A stretch of 64,000 nucleotides of DNA, taken from the NCBI RefSeq assembly GCF_003258315.1, contig NZ_CP030032.1, forward strand, positions 1,936,001 through 2,000,000, read 5' to 3'. Positions 1 through 8,171 of the stretch are shown in pieces. The notes beneath the pieces were generated by a model. The model was not told the DNA's origin. It searched no databases and saw only the letters and a list, made by a program, of their open reading frames with translations. Source of the DNA: Bradymonas sediminis. GTDB taxonomy: Bacteria; Myxococcota_A; Bradymonadia; Bradymonadales; Bradymonadaceae. Position 1 is the stretch's first letter; every line of letters begins with the position of its first letter. The position numbers and the translations under genes are program-made.

Positions 1-452
1 TCGTCGATGCGCGTGCGCCGGCTGACCTGCATCGTCTGCCCGTTGAGCAGCGCGCCCGCGCCGCGCTGTGCGCTGAATAACTCATCGCGATAGGGGTCGT
101 AGACGACGCCGGCCTGGGTCTCGCCGTTTTCTTGCAGCGCGATGGACACACACGACATCGGCACTCCGCAGGTGAAGTTCAGGGTGCCGTCGATCGGGTC
201 GACCAACCAGCGTCGCCCCTTCGAGAGTCCTTCAACACCCCCAAATTCCTCGCCGAGGATCTCGTCGGCGGGAAAGATGGTCTTCAACTCACCGGTGATA
301 AAGACCTCAACGGCGCGGTCGATTTCGGTCACGACATCGGCGCCATTTTTGGCGAAGACCTCGATTTCGCCGCGGCTCGCGCGCAAGATCATTTTGCCGG
401 CCTGGCGAGCCAGGGCCTCGGCGCAGCGTTGTTCGAGCGAATATTTAGCCAT
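1..452 (-). CDS. suhB: Inositol monophosphatase family protein, N-terminal part (runs off the window)
   Basis: The first 150 codons of an inositol-1-monophosphatase-like gene read leftward from an ATG at 452 and run off the left edge, so the C-terminus is missing. The translation starts MAKYSLEQRC and carries the two metal-binding signatures of the family: GEEFGG near residue 67 and WLVDPIDGTLNF near residues 83-94, whose acidic residues coordinate Mg2+. Family members hydrolyse inositol monophosphate or related sugar phosphates in the cytoplasm. SuhB-type proteins can also bind RNA polymerase antitermination complexes. The exact substrate cannot be told from this half. A promoter candidate lies at 541-570. 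Family assignment is secure; the symbol suhB is the nearest common name rather than a proven orthology. Confidence 0.85.
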   Translation of the reverse strand, partial: MAKYSLEQRCAEALARQAGKMILRASRGEIEVFAKNGADVVTEIDRAVEVFITGELKTIFPADEILGEEFGGVEGLSKGRRWLVDPIDGTLNFTCGVPMSCVSIALQENGETQAGVVYDPYRDELFSAQRGAGALLNGQTMQVSRRTRID

Positions 453-540
453 GGAGCGCTCCCGAACACTTTTGATGATGGAGTGGGTGATATTTTAGCG
501 CAACAAATTCAAAACGACGCGCCTGCATACATACGCCGAA

Positions 541-570
541 GAGATAGTCGTGCGCGGCATTAAGCGTCAA
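541..570 (-). promoter_or_regulatory. Candidate sigma70-type promoter for the inositol monophosphatase gene
   Basis: Reading leftward, TTGACG (570-565) is followed after 18 bases by TATCTC (546-541). It points at the ATG at 452 and leaves a leader of roughly 80 bases. The same TTGAC(G/A)-18-TA layout recurs before several other genes in this window. Read by eye only. Confidence 0.4.
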
Positions 571-585
571 GTGCGCAACGTATAT

Positions 586-1785
586 TCAACCCGGCAAGAT
601 GGCCTCGTGAAACCCGACGCGCAAGGCTTTGATGCGCGGGTTTTCGCGGCTGGGATAGACCCGATTGGTGAGCAAGATGGCGATGAGACCGAGGTCGCGC
701 TCGATCCAGATTGAGGTGCCCGTAAAGCCCAGGTGGCCGACCGTATTTCCGCGCCGAAAGCCCTCGCCGGCGCTGGTCTTCTCGCCGCTCGGCGTATCCC
801 AGCCGCCCAGGTGGTGGCCGGGGGTGGCGGTCGCGCCGGCGCTGCGTGCTCGCTCCGAGAGACAAAAACGCAGGGTTTCGCGCCCGATGATTCCGGGGAC
901 GTCAGTGATTCCCTGGTCGATTTCGAGCAGATGCCGGCAGAATTTGAGCAGGTCGCGCGCGGTGCTAAAGACGCCGGCGTGACCCGCGACGCCGCCAATG
1001 ATCTCGGTATTCTCGTCGTGCACCGTGCCGATGACCAGGCGCTCGCGCAGCGCGCAGTCCTCGGTGGCCGCTGCGTTTTGCAGGGGGCGGTCGCCGTCTT
1101 CGAGAGAAATATAGCGCGTATGCGTCATACCCAGGGGCGCAAAAATGCGCGTATTCGCCAGGGCATGAAGGCGCTGGCCGAAGATCTTCTCGAGGATATG
1201 GCCGAGCAATAGATAGCCGAGGTCCGAATAGCAATGACGGGTGCCCGGGGCGGCTTCGAGCGGCGTGTTGGCGATGCTCGCCATGATGGTGGCGCGGGTG
1301 TTTTGGGCGACCTCCGGGGTCGGGTCGAGCGGAAAGCGAAGATAAAATCGGTCCCAGGCCGGAAGCCCCGATGAGTGGCTTAGCAGGTGCAAGAGTGTCG
1401 CGGCTTCGCGAGCAGCGTCATGCTCCGAGGGCTCGGCCACGTGCGCCCATTCGGGCAGGTGGCGTGAGATGGGATCATCAAACGCGGCCAGCCCTGCGTC
1501 GACCGCCTGCATCAACAGGGTCGCGGTGACCAGGGGCTTGGTCAGGCTCGCGATATCCATCGGCGTGTCGAAATTCATCCGCGTATCTATTGTGCCGCCG
1601 GTCGCGGGAAGATATCGATGCCCCAGCGCCTCATCGAGCAGCAGTTCGCCATTTTGCCACGCGATGGCCTGGATGGCCGAGGCGACGCGGGTGTCGCCGA
1701 TGTCTGCGCGGCGCACGGCGACCGCGTCTTTGAGCGTCTGGCGCGCGCGCTCGATATTCGAGTTGTGGGTCTTCGGCTGGGTCAT
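586..1785 (-). CDS. Serine hydrolase, beta-lactamase/class C penicillin-binding fold
   Basis: A 399-residue member of the beta-lactamase-related serine hydrolase family (esterases, D-aminopeptidases and class C-like penicillin-binding proteins). The nucleophile motif SLTK (S80, K83) fits SxxK, YSD at 186-188 occupies the YxN position, and HLGFTG at 351-356 is the third active-site block (the KTG position). The GHAGVFST segment near 268-275 is typical of this family. There is no clear signal peptide, so the protein may be cytoplasmic. The substrate cannot be inferred. It is transcribed alone, with a candidate promoter having a perfect TATAAT at 1874-1879, and is divergent from serS. Confidence 0.85.
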   Translation of the reverse strand: MTQPKTHNSNIERARQTLKDAVAVRRADIGDTRVASAIQAIAWQNGELLLDEALGHRYLPATGGTIDTRMNFDTPMDIASLTKPLVTATLLMQAVDAGLAAFDDPISRHLPEWAHVAEPSEHDAAREAATLLHLLSHSSGLPAWDRFYLRFPLDPTPEVAQNTRATIMASIANTPLEAAPGTRHCYSDLGYLLLGHILEKIFGQRLHALANTRIFAPLGMTHTRYISLEDGDRPLQNAAATEDCALRERLVIGTVHDENTEIIGGVAGHAGVFSTARDLLKFCRHLLEIDQGITDVPGIIGRETLRFCLSERARSAGATATPGHHLGGWDTPSGEKTSAGEGFRRGNTVGHLGFTGTSIWIERDLGLIAILLTNRVYPSRENPRIKALRVGFHEAILPG

Positions 1786-1873
1786 GGTCGAGGCATCGGC
1801 GTTTGGGTTGAGGTTGTGGGCCGGCGCGTGCGCGTCGGGTGGTGAACGCTCGGAATCGCGGCCCGAAGTCCGA

Positions 1874-1902
1874 ATTATATAGCATAAAAGAAGCGCTTTT
1901 CA
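1874..1902 (-). promoter_or_regulatory. Candidate promoter of the serine hydrolase gene
   Basis: On the minus strand a perfect TATAAT (1879-1874) lies 17 bases after a weak -35 box TGAAAA (1902-1897), about 90 bases before the hydrolase ATG at 1785. The region 1786-2030 is the divergent spacer shared with serS and holds no gene. Confidence 0.4.
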
Positions 1903-1961
1903 TGTGCGGGTGGATTGCCATGTTTTTTACCTCTTGCTAAGACCCCATGCTGTGTCCTTTG

Positions 1962-1981
1962 GGGGCGATCTGGTTCGCCCC
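1962..1981 (+). other. Stem-loop in the serS leader
   Basis: GGGGCGA (1962-1968) pairs with TCGCCCC (1975-1981) around a 6-base loop, some 50 bases before the serS start. No T-run follows, so it is not an obvious terminator. A weak promoter (TTGCCA 1915-1920, TAAGAC 1938-1943) lies just upstream. The role is unknown. Confidence 0.3.
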
Positions 1982-2030
1982 ACCTGCCGATGATGATCTC
2001 GGGAACCCAAATTACCTCGGAGCCTTTGAA

Positions 2031-3308
2031 ATGCTGGATATCAATTTTATTCGCGAAAACGCCGACAAAGTCCAAAAGGGCGCTCAAGATAAGTGCTTTG
2101 ACGTCGATATCCCCCGTTTGCTTGAGCTCGACGACCGCCGTCGTGAGCTGATCCAGGAGAACGAAGCGGTGCGCGCGCGTCGCAACGAAGTCGCCTCCGC
2201 GATTCCGAAGGCCTCCAACGAAGAGCGTCCGGCGCTGATCGCCGAGGGCCGCGAGCTCAAGGACCGGCTCCAGGAGCTCGACGAGACCCTCAACGCGGTC
2301 AAAGAAGAGTATGACAAGAAGCTGCTGTTGATTCCGAACGTGGCGCTGGACGAAGTGCCGATCGGAAAGACCGACGACGATAACGTCGAGCTGCGCAAAT
2401 ACCTCGAGCCGACCCAATTCGACTTCGAGCCGCGCGACCACGAGGAGCTCGGCGAGCTGCTCGATATCATCGACAAAAAACGCGCGATCAAATTTGCGGG
2501 CGCGCGCTCCTATCTGCTCAAGGGCGCTGGCGCCATGCTCGAGATGGCCGTGATGCGACTGGCCATGGACCTGATGGTCGAGGCGGGCTTCACGCCGGTC
2601 ATCGGACCGGTGATGGTCAACGAGAGCGCGATGACCGGGTCGGGCTTCTTCCCCTACGGGCGTGAAGATACCTACCACCTTGAGCGCGACGACAAATGGC
2701 TGGTCGGCACCAGCGAGGTCTACCTGGTGAACGTGCACGCAGATGAGATCCTCGAGCTCAGCGATCTTCCGAAGCTCTATAGCGGGTATTCGCCATGCTT
2801 CCGCCGCGAGGCTGGCAGCGCCGGCGCCGACACCCGCGGCATCTACCGCGTCCACCAATTCACCAAGGTCGAGCAGGTCGCGATTATCCCGGCCGACAAA
2901 GAGAAGTCGCGCGAGGTCCATGATATGCTCATGGGCAACTCGGAGCGTCTGATGCAGATGCTCGAGCTGCCGCACCGCGTGGCGGCTGCGTGCACCGGTG
3001 AGATCGGGCTCGGCCAGGTGCTCAAGCATGAGCTTGAGACCTGGATGCCGTCGCGAAATCGCTACTCGGAGACCCACTCCTGCTCAAGCCTCTATGACTA
3101 CCAGGCGCGCCGCGCGGGCATCCGCTACCGCGACGAGGACGGCACCATTAAATACGCCTACACCCTCAATAACACCCTGGCGGCGAGCCCGCGCATTCTG
3201 ATTCCGATCCTTGAGAATTACCAGAATGAGGACGGCTCGGTCCGCATTCCCAAGGCGCTCCAGCCCTATATGTACGGCATGGAAGTCATCGAAGTGCCGA
3301 AGAAATAA
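2031..3308 (+). CDS. serS: Seryl-tRNA synthetase
   Basis: Charges tRNA-Ser with serine in the cytoplasm. The 425-residue length is normal for the enzyme. The N-terminus is the long antiparallel coiled-coil arm that binds the tRNA variable loop (about residues 30-105, rich in E/R/L). The class II core contains motif 2 (CFRREAGSAGADTRG) and motif 3 (near TLNNTLAASPR), together with the serine-binding TSEVYL block. I chose ATG 2031 (MLDINFIREN) because it matches the family N-terminus and has GGAG about 10 bases upstream. The frame is open further upstream to 1947, but that part is not family-like. It is followed 39 bases later by ruvX, so the two are probably cotranscribed. Confidence 0.97.
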   Translation: MLDINFIRENADKVQKGAQDKCFDVDIPRLLELDDRRRELIQENEAVRARRNEVASAIPKASNEERPALIAEGRELKDRLQELDETLNAVKEEYDKKLLLIPNVALDEVPIGKTDDDNVELRKYLEPTQFDFEPRDHEELGELLDIIDKKRAIKFAGARSYLLKGAGAMLEMAVMRLAMDLMVEAGFTPVIGPVMVNESAMTGSGFFPYGREDTYHLERDDKWLVGTSEVYLVNVHADEILELSDLPKLYSGYSPCFRREAGSAGADTRGIYRVHQFTKVEQVAIIPADKEKSREVHDMLMGNSERLMQMLELPHRVAAACTGEIGLGQVLKHELETWMPSRNRYSETHSCSSLYDYQARRAGIRYRDEDGTIKYAYTLNNTLAASPRILIPILENYQNEDGSVRIPKALQPYMYGMEVIEVPKK

Positions 3309-3347
3309 TTCGGCGCGCCGATTCCAACCTTTGAAGAGAGGCAGACG

Positions 3348-3821
3348 ATGAGTTCCGACGAAGAGAACGCGTCCAACAAATCAGCAGGGCCGTTTCTGGG
3401 GTTGGATATCGGCGACAGGCGCATCGGCGTGGCCCGGGCAGACGGGGCCACGCGCATCGCGATTCCGGCCGAGACGGTCGAGGCCGGGCGCGGCGCGCGC
3501 GCTGCGCAATATATCGCGGGTCTGGTGGCCGAGCAGGGCTGCCAGACCATCGTCGTGGGGTGGCCGCTGACCCTCGAGGGCGAAGAAGGGCGCGCGGTCC
3601 AAAAGGTCCAGCGCTTCATCGACCGCTTGATGCCGGCCATCGCCGCGGAGAAGGGCGATGACGCCAATCTGCCCGAGGTGATACGCTGGGATGAGCGCAT
3701 GACCACGACGGCGGCCGAGAGCTTTTTGATCGGCGCGGATGTCTCGCGAAGCCGGCGAAAAAAGGTCGTCGACCAGATCGCCGCGACTCACATTCTTCAG
3801 GGTTATATCGATTCGCTTTGA
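3348..3821 (+). CDS. ruvX: YqgF/RuvX-type pre-16S rRNA nuclease / Holliday-junction resolvase-like protein
   Basis: A 157-residue RNase H-fold protein of the YqgF family, which matures the 5' end of 16S rRNA. The family motifs are present: LGLDIGDRRIGVA near residues 16-28 with the catalytic Asp, VVGWPLTLEGEEG near 66-78, and WDERMTT near 112-118. An Asp is also available near the C-terminus (KKVVDQIAATHIL). It lies between serS and mltG on the same strand. A yqgF-mltG pairing is seen in many bacteria, which supports the calls of both genes. Confidence 0.92.
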   Translation: MSSDEENASNKSAGPFLGLDIGDRRIGVARADGATRIAIPAETVEAGRGARAAQYIAGLVAEQGCQTIVVGWPLTLEGEEGRAVQKVQRFIDRLMPAIAAEKGDDANLPEVIRWDERMTTTAAESFLIGADVSRSRRKKVVDQIAATHILQGYIDSL

Positions 3822-3858
3822 AGGTTTGACACGCGCGAACCTCTAGAACCAGTTGGCG

Positions 3859-4965
3859 ATGGCAAAATCCAAAAAAAATAAGCTCAATCCTCGCCTGGCC
3901 CAGCCCGCCGGGCGCGACCGCGCGATGATCGCGCTGCGCGTCTGCGCGGTCATCCTCGGCCTGGTGATCATCGTGCTGGGCGCGGTTTATGCGCACTACC
4001 AATCCTATATTCAGAAGCCGGTGCTCGCCGAGGGGGCGACCAAAACTCTGGTCATTCCACCGGATAGCGCATGGCCGCGGGTGGTCCAGATCCTGGAGGC
4101 CGAGCATTTGATTCGGCGGCCGACCTATTTTGAGTTCTGGGCGCGCCGCCGCCAACTTCCGGCGCAGGTTAAGGCCGGCAGCTACGAGTTGAGCGGGCCG
4201 ATTGGCCTGGACGAATTGGCGGACGCGCTGCGGGAGGGCGGGCGCTTCGACGAGACGACGGTGACCTTCCCGGAGGGGCTGACGATCTTCCACCTGGCCG
4301 ACCGCGTTGACCGCCTCGGGCTTGTCGACCGCGCGTCATTCCTGAGGGCCGCGCGTGACGAGGTGGCGCTGGCGCGCGCCGGCATCGACGGCGAGAGCTT
4401 TGAGGGCTACCTCTTCCCGGACACCTACCGTTTTCGCAAGGGGACGCCGGCCGAGGAGATCATCGACCGGCTGCACCAGCGCTGGGTTGTGATGTGGGAG
4501 GCGCTCAGCGCCGAGCACGCCGAGTCGATGGCCGCGCTCACCGAGCAATACGAGTTTGACCGGCGCGATTTTATCACCCTCGCCAGCCTCATTCAGCGCG
4601 AGACGAACCTCGCCAGCGAGAGCGACGTCATCGCGCGGGTGTTTCTCAACCGCATCGACCGCGGCATGCGCCTGCAGACCGACCCGACCTGCGTCTATGG
4701 GGAGAAGACCTACAAAGAAATCCCGCGCCCCAAATATTGCAAAGACCCGATGAACCGCTACTCGACCTATGTCATCTCGGGGCTGCCGCCCGGGCCAATC
4801 GCCAACCCCGGAAAGGTCAGCATCGCCGCGGCGCTCAATCCGAGCCACGACGAGGAAGCCAAAAAGTATCTCTTCTTCGTGGCGCGTCGGGACGGCAGTC
4901 GCGGGCACCATTTCACCAAGACCTTCGCGGCCCACAAACGGGCGATCCGGCGCTATCTGCGATGA
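3859..4965 (+). CDS. mltG: Endolytic murein transglycosylase MltG
   Basis: Membrane-anchored lytic transglycosylase that cleaves nascent glycan strands and sets their length. A basic N-terminus is followed by one membrane helix (about residues 22-45) and a periplasmic YceG/MltG domain. The catalytic block LIQRETNLASESDVIARVF, with the active-site Glu in QRET, is followed by NRIDRGMRLQTDPT and SGLPPGPIANPG, the family signature segments. Length 368 residues is normal. I use ATG 3859; a TTG two codons upstream (3853) is an alternative. The ribosome-binding site is weak. It is probably cotranscribed with ruvX, 37 bases upstream. Confidence 0.95.
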   Translation: MAKSKKNKLNPRLAQPAGRDRAMIALRVCAVILGLVIIVLGAVYAHYQSYIQKPVLAEGATKTLVIPPDSAWPRVVQILEAEHLIRRPTYFEFWARRRQLPAQVKAGSYELSGPIGLDELADALREGGRFDETTVTFPEGLTIFHLADRVDRLGLVDRASFLRAARDEVALARAGIDGESFEGYLFPDTYRFRKGTPAEEIIDRLHQRWVVMWEALSAEHAESMAALTEQYEFDRRDFITLASLIQRETNLASESDVIARVFLNRIDRGMRLQTDPTCVYGEKTYKEIPRPKYCKDPMNRYSTYVISGLPPGPIANPGKVSIAAALNPSHDEEAKKYLFFVARRDGSRGHHFTKTFAAHKRAIRRYLR

Positions 4966-5004
4966 CATTTGCGGCAAATCGCGCTATCAAGTTGGTGTGA
5001 CGAT

Positions 5005-5033
5005 TTGACACTGTGTTCCCCGAAATTGATAGC
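5005..5033 (+). promoter_or_regulatory. Candidate promoter giving a leaderless mRNA for the sigma54 activator
   Basis: A perfect TTGACA (5005-5010) is followed after 17 bases by GATAGC (5028-5033). Transcription would begin close to the ATG at 5041. No ribosome-binding site precedes that ATG, so the transcript could be leaderless. The -10 box is weak. Confidence 0.35.
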
Positions 5034-5040
5034 TCCTGCC

Positions 5041-6660
5041 ATGATCGATTGGAACCGCCTGATATCGGACCCGGTGCTCCAAAGCCTGGGGGCTCTATTG
5101 CGCGAACAATTTGGGGTGTGGGTGGGCGTCGTCGACGCCTTCGGCAAGACGTATCCGGCCGGTGACGCGGGCGTTGAGCCCTTCAATCGCCCCGTCTGCG
5201 TGCGCTTTTGCTCGAAGGCGGTCACGCTCGAAAGGCGCGCGACGTCCGGCGACGCCGAGCCCAAGACTTCGACGTGCGCGCGGTCGAATCGGCGGTGGAA
5301 TGAGCAGGCAACGCCGGGGCTCGATGATGTCGCTACCCACTGCCACGCCGGGCTCTCCGCGATGGTCATCGCCTTCGACGAGGACGCCGGGGCCGCTCGC
5401 TCGACCCACCAAAACACGCCGCCCGCCGGGCGCGCCTGCCTCTATATCTCGGGCTACGTTCACACCGAGCACGCCTACGAGCGGCTCGGCAATATTCGGG
5501 CGTTGCTCAAAGCCAACCAGTTGGCGCCGGAGACCGAAGCCGCGACCGACGCGATGATGGATACGATTCCGCGGCTCGACCGGCGCGAGCGTGAGTTTAT
5601 GCGGGGTGTCGCCGGGCAATTTGTCGCCCGCGCGCGACGTCTTCTGGGCGAGGATGAGGGCGATGGCGCTGCGGCCAAGATCCGCGTGCCGGGCACCAAT
5701 TATTATGGGATGATCGGGTCGAGTCGGCCGGTGCTGCATCTTTTTGACACGATATCGATGGTCGCGCACAGCAACTCAACGATCCTTATTCAGGGCGAAA
5801 ACGGCACCGGTAAGGAGCTGATCGCGCGCGCGCTGCACGCCGAGAGTCCCCGGCGCGACCGACCATTCGTGGCGCTAAACTGCGCCGCGGTCGCCAGTGA
5901 TCTGATCGCCAGCGAGCTCTTCGGGCATAAGCGCGGCGCGTTCTCCGGGGCGCATCGCGACCGGGACGGCCTGGTCGAGGAGGCCAACGGGGGGACGCTC
6001 TTTCTCGACGAGATCGGCGATATGGAGCTGCATCTTCAGGTGAAATTGCTGCGCTTTTTGCAGGAGGGCACCTTCATCCCCGTCGGAGGGAGTCAGGAGC
6101 GAAAGGTCAATGTGCGGGTCTTGTGCGCGACCAACCAGGACCTTGAGGCGCTGGTGCGCGAGGGTAAATTCCGAAAAGATCTCTTCTTTCGGGTCAACGT
6201 AATCAACCTGGTGTCGCCGCCGCTGCGCGCGCGAAAGGGCGATATCGAGGTGTTGGCCAACCACTTCTTGAGCAGCGCGTCGAAGCGGCATCACCGGCCG
6301 CAGAAATCCCTGAGCGCGGCAGCGATGCAACAACTTCGCGCCCACGCGTGGCCGGGCAATGTGCGCGAATTGGAGAATGAGATCGAGCGCCTGGTCATCC
6401 TATCTGGCGAGGACGAGGTCATCGGTGCGCAGCTTTTGTCCGAGCGGATTTCGCCCACCGAGGACGATGAGGAATTCGGTGACTTCGACGGCATGCAGAT
6501 GCCCGATGCGGTGGAGCGCCTGGAGCGAGCGATGATGCTCAAGACTCTGCGCGAGACCGGGTGGAATAAGTCCGAGACCGCGCGCATCCTGGGCGTGAGT
6601 CGGCGCAATCTGATCCGAAAGGTCGCAAGATTCAAGCTCGAGGGCGACCTTGAGGATTGA
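5041..6660 (+). CDS. Sigma54-dependent transcriptional activator with PocR-like N-terminal sensor
   Basis: A 539-residue bacterial enhancer-binding protein. Residues 1-160 resemble the PocR ligand-binding domain: cysteines at 53, 57 and 79, and an HCHAGL block at 100-105. The central AAA+ domain has Walker A GENGTGKE (252-259), the sigma54-contact loop as GAFSGA (299-304) and Walker B TLFLDE (319-324). A Fis-type helix-turn-helix ends the protein ([18 protein letters not shown]). It should drive sigma54 promoters in response to a small ligand or redox signal. The loop has Ser where Thr is usual (GAFTGA). ATG 5041 was chosen by domain start; a TTG at 4969 is in frame. The next gene starts within or just after its 3' end, so that barrel protein may be a partner or cotranscribed. 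Confidence 0.93.
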   Translation: MIDWNRLISDPVLQSLGALLREQFGVWVGVVDAFGKTYPAGDAGVEPFNRPVCVRFCSKAVTLERRATSGDAEPKTSTCARSNRRWNEQATPGLDDVATHCHAGLSAMVIAFDEDAGAARSTHQNTPPAGRACLYISGYVHTEHAYERLGNIRALLKANQLAPETEAATDAMMDTIPRLDRREREFMRGVAGQFVARARRLLGEDEGDGAAAKIRVPGTNYYGMIGSSRPVLHLFDTISMVAHSNSTILIQGENGTGKELIARALHAESPRRDRPFVALNCAAVASDLIASELFGHKRGAFSGAHRDRDGLVEEANGGTLFLDEIGDMELHLQVKLLRFLQEGTFIPVGGSQERKVNVRVLCATNQDLEALVREGKFRKDLFFRVNVINLVSPPLRARKGDIEVLANHFLSSASKRHHRPQKSLSAAAMQQLRAHAWPGNVRELENEIERLVILSGEDEVIGAQLLSERISPTEDDEEFGDFDGMQMPDAVERLERAMMLKTLRETGWNKSETARILGVSRRNLIRKVARFKLEGDLED

Positions 6661-6688
6661 CGATGGTTTAACCGTAGGTCGGAGTTTA

Positions 6689-8086
6689 TTGGGGCGGTCT
6701 AGAGGTGCGTTATCTGCGCTTATTTGTAGCGCAATAATGCTCTGGGTCAGCCTGCCCGTAGTTCAGGCCGAGGAGAACACGGCAACGCTTGGGGGTATAG
6801 AAGAGGTCGTCGCACCAACCTATTGCGTCAAAGCAATCGACTTCCTCGGCCTGGAGCGCACCAAACAAGCGATTCTCCACGGGGAGTTGGCCAGCGCGGG
6901 CGTTCGGGTGGGCAAGGCGGCGTCGCCCGAGGCGATCGAAGCCGGCGTGCAAAAGATTCGAAATCTGGGCGTCTTCCGCGAGGTGCTATACGACACGTTT
7001 GAGGTTGTCCGCGAGGAACTGCAGGCGGAGCAAGATGCACCGGCGGTTGCCGGCTGTGCGGGACATCCCGCGGCGCGCCTCACGATTCAACTCGACGAAA
7101 AATGGACGGCGCTCCCGCTCTTTAGTTTTTCGCGCGGCGGCGGCACCTACCGGCTCATCCTCGGAGCCTACGACGTCAATTTTCTGGGGCGCTATATCAA
7201 CCTTGGCGCGCAATACGAGCGCCTCGGCGATACCAACTCCTTTTTCACCTGGATCTCGCCGCAGCGACTCCTTGGGCGCGACCTCATTCCTGCGCTGAGC
7301 CTGGGCAGTCGCAATCGCGTATATCGCCTCTATGACCCTGACGGGACGGTCGCCGGCGGATTCCTGCTGAACCGATTCTCGGTGACTGGTTCGCTGCTTA
7401 AGGAGTGGAGCGATTGGTTCCGCACCAGCGTCAGCCTGCGCTTTGAAGACGACGACTTCTCCCTCGACCTTCTGAGTGAGCAGGCGCGCGAGGCACAGAT
7501 CGCGCGGGGCCTCCCCGACTCCAGCCAGGCGCTCCTCGTCGGGGCGATCGTCACGGTGGGTCGGCTCAATCGAAACAACTTTCTGGTCGACGGGCAATCG
7601 CTCACCCTCGGCGTGAACCACGGCAACGAACACCTTGGCTCGACCGACGCCTATCGCGATCTGCTGCTCGGTTATCGGTATTTTAAAAGCCTGCCACTAA
7701 AGTCGACCATTGGCTTCAGATTGGCGGGCGGTTTTGCCTCCACCGACGCCGTGCATCGACGCTTCTTTTTGGGCGGTCTCGACGCCATTCGCGGCTTCGC
7801 CTCGGACCGATTCAACGGAAATAATTATTGGCTAAGCTCCGTGGAGTTTCGGATTCCGTCGGTCGATACGCGCTGGTTTGTGCTCCAACACATCTTCTTT
7901 GTCGACGCCGCGGGCGTCTCCGAGTCCGTCGGCGACCTGGCGAAATTGTCGGGGGCGAGCGCAGGAACGGGGATACGGATCATCGTGCCGAAGATCCAGG
8001 ACTTCGTCGTGCGCATTGATTATGCGTTCCCGCTCTACGATGTCGCGGCGAATCCGTTGGGGTTTGGCGGGGGGCAGTATTTCTGA
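6689..8086 (+). CDS. BamA/TamA-family outer-membrane barrel with a single POTRA domain
   Basis: A surface-antigen (Omp85) family protein of about 465 residues. A signal peptide ends at VVQA. One POTRA-like module follows, beginning at YCVKAIDFLGL and including the typical EAGVQKIRNLGVFREVLY stretch. The rest is a beta-barrel with alternating hydrophobic strands, finishing in GGGQYF with the terminal Phe recognised by the BAM machinery. A single POTRA is much shorter than BamA (five) or TamA (three), so this is likely a specialised translocator or lipid/protein conduit. The start is uncertain: TTG 6689 (GGAG four bases upstream) gives a clean signal peptide, while TTG 6650 overlaps the preceding gene. 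A strong terminator follows. Confidence 0.82.
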   Translation: MGRSRGALSALICSAIMLWVSLPVVQAEENTATLGGIEEVVAPTYCVKAIDFLGLERTKQAILHGELASAGVRVGKAASPEAIEAGVQKIRNLGVFREVLYDTFEVVREELQAEQDAPAVAGCAGHPAARLTIQLDEKWTALPLFSFSRGGGTYRLILGAYDVNFLGRYINLGAQYERLGDTNSFFTWISPQRLLGRDLIPALSLGSRNRVYRLYDPDGTVAGGFLLNRFSVTGSLLKEWSDWFRTSVSLRFEDDDFSLDLLSEQAREAQIARGLPDSSQALLVGAIVTVGRLNRNNFLVDGQSLTLGVNHGNEHLGSTDAYRDLLLGYRYFKSLPLKSTIGFRLAGGFASTDAVHRRFFLGGLDAIRGFASDRFNGNNYWLSSVEFRIPSVDTRWFVLQHIFFVDAAGVSESVGDLAKLSGASAGTGIRIIVPKIQDFVVRIDYAFPLYDVAANPLGFGGGQYF

Positions 8087-8112
8087 TTGTTTTGAGGTGT
8101 GCGGGAAAAACA

Positions 8113-8157
8113 AAACGCCCCGGAGGTGACCGAGCCTGGTCACCTCCGGAGCGTTTT
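8113..8157. terminator. Bidirectional intrinsic terminator
   Basis: A near-perfect hairpin (CGGAGGTGACC pairing with GGTCACCTCCG around a 6-base loop) is flanked by AAAACG on the left and CGTTTT on the right. It sits between the convergent barrel and transglycosylase genes and can serve both. Confidence 0.8.
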
Positions 8158-8171
8158 CGCGCCACCGAGAC

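Noticed and set aside
1875-3077. Long open frame on the minus strand across serS
   Set aside because: It is antisense to a fully supported serS gene, its sequence is low-complexity and matches no family, and it has no credible start. Codon bias creates such shadows in GC-rich DNA.
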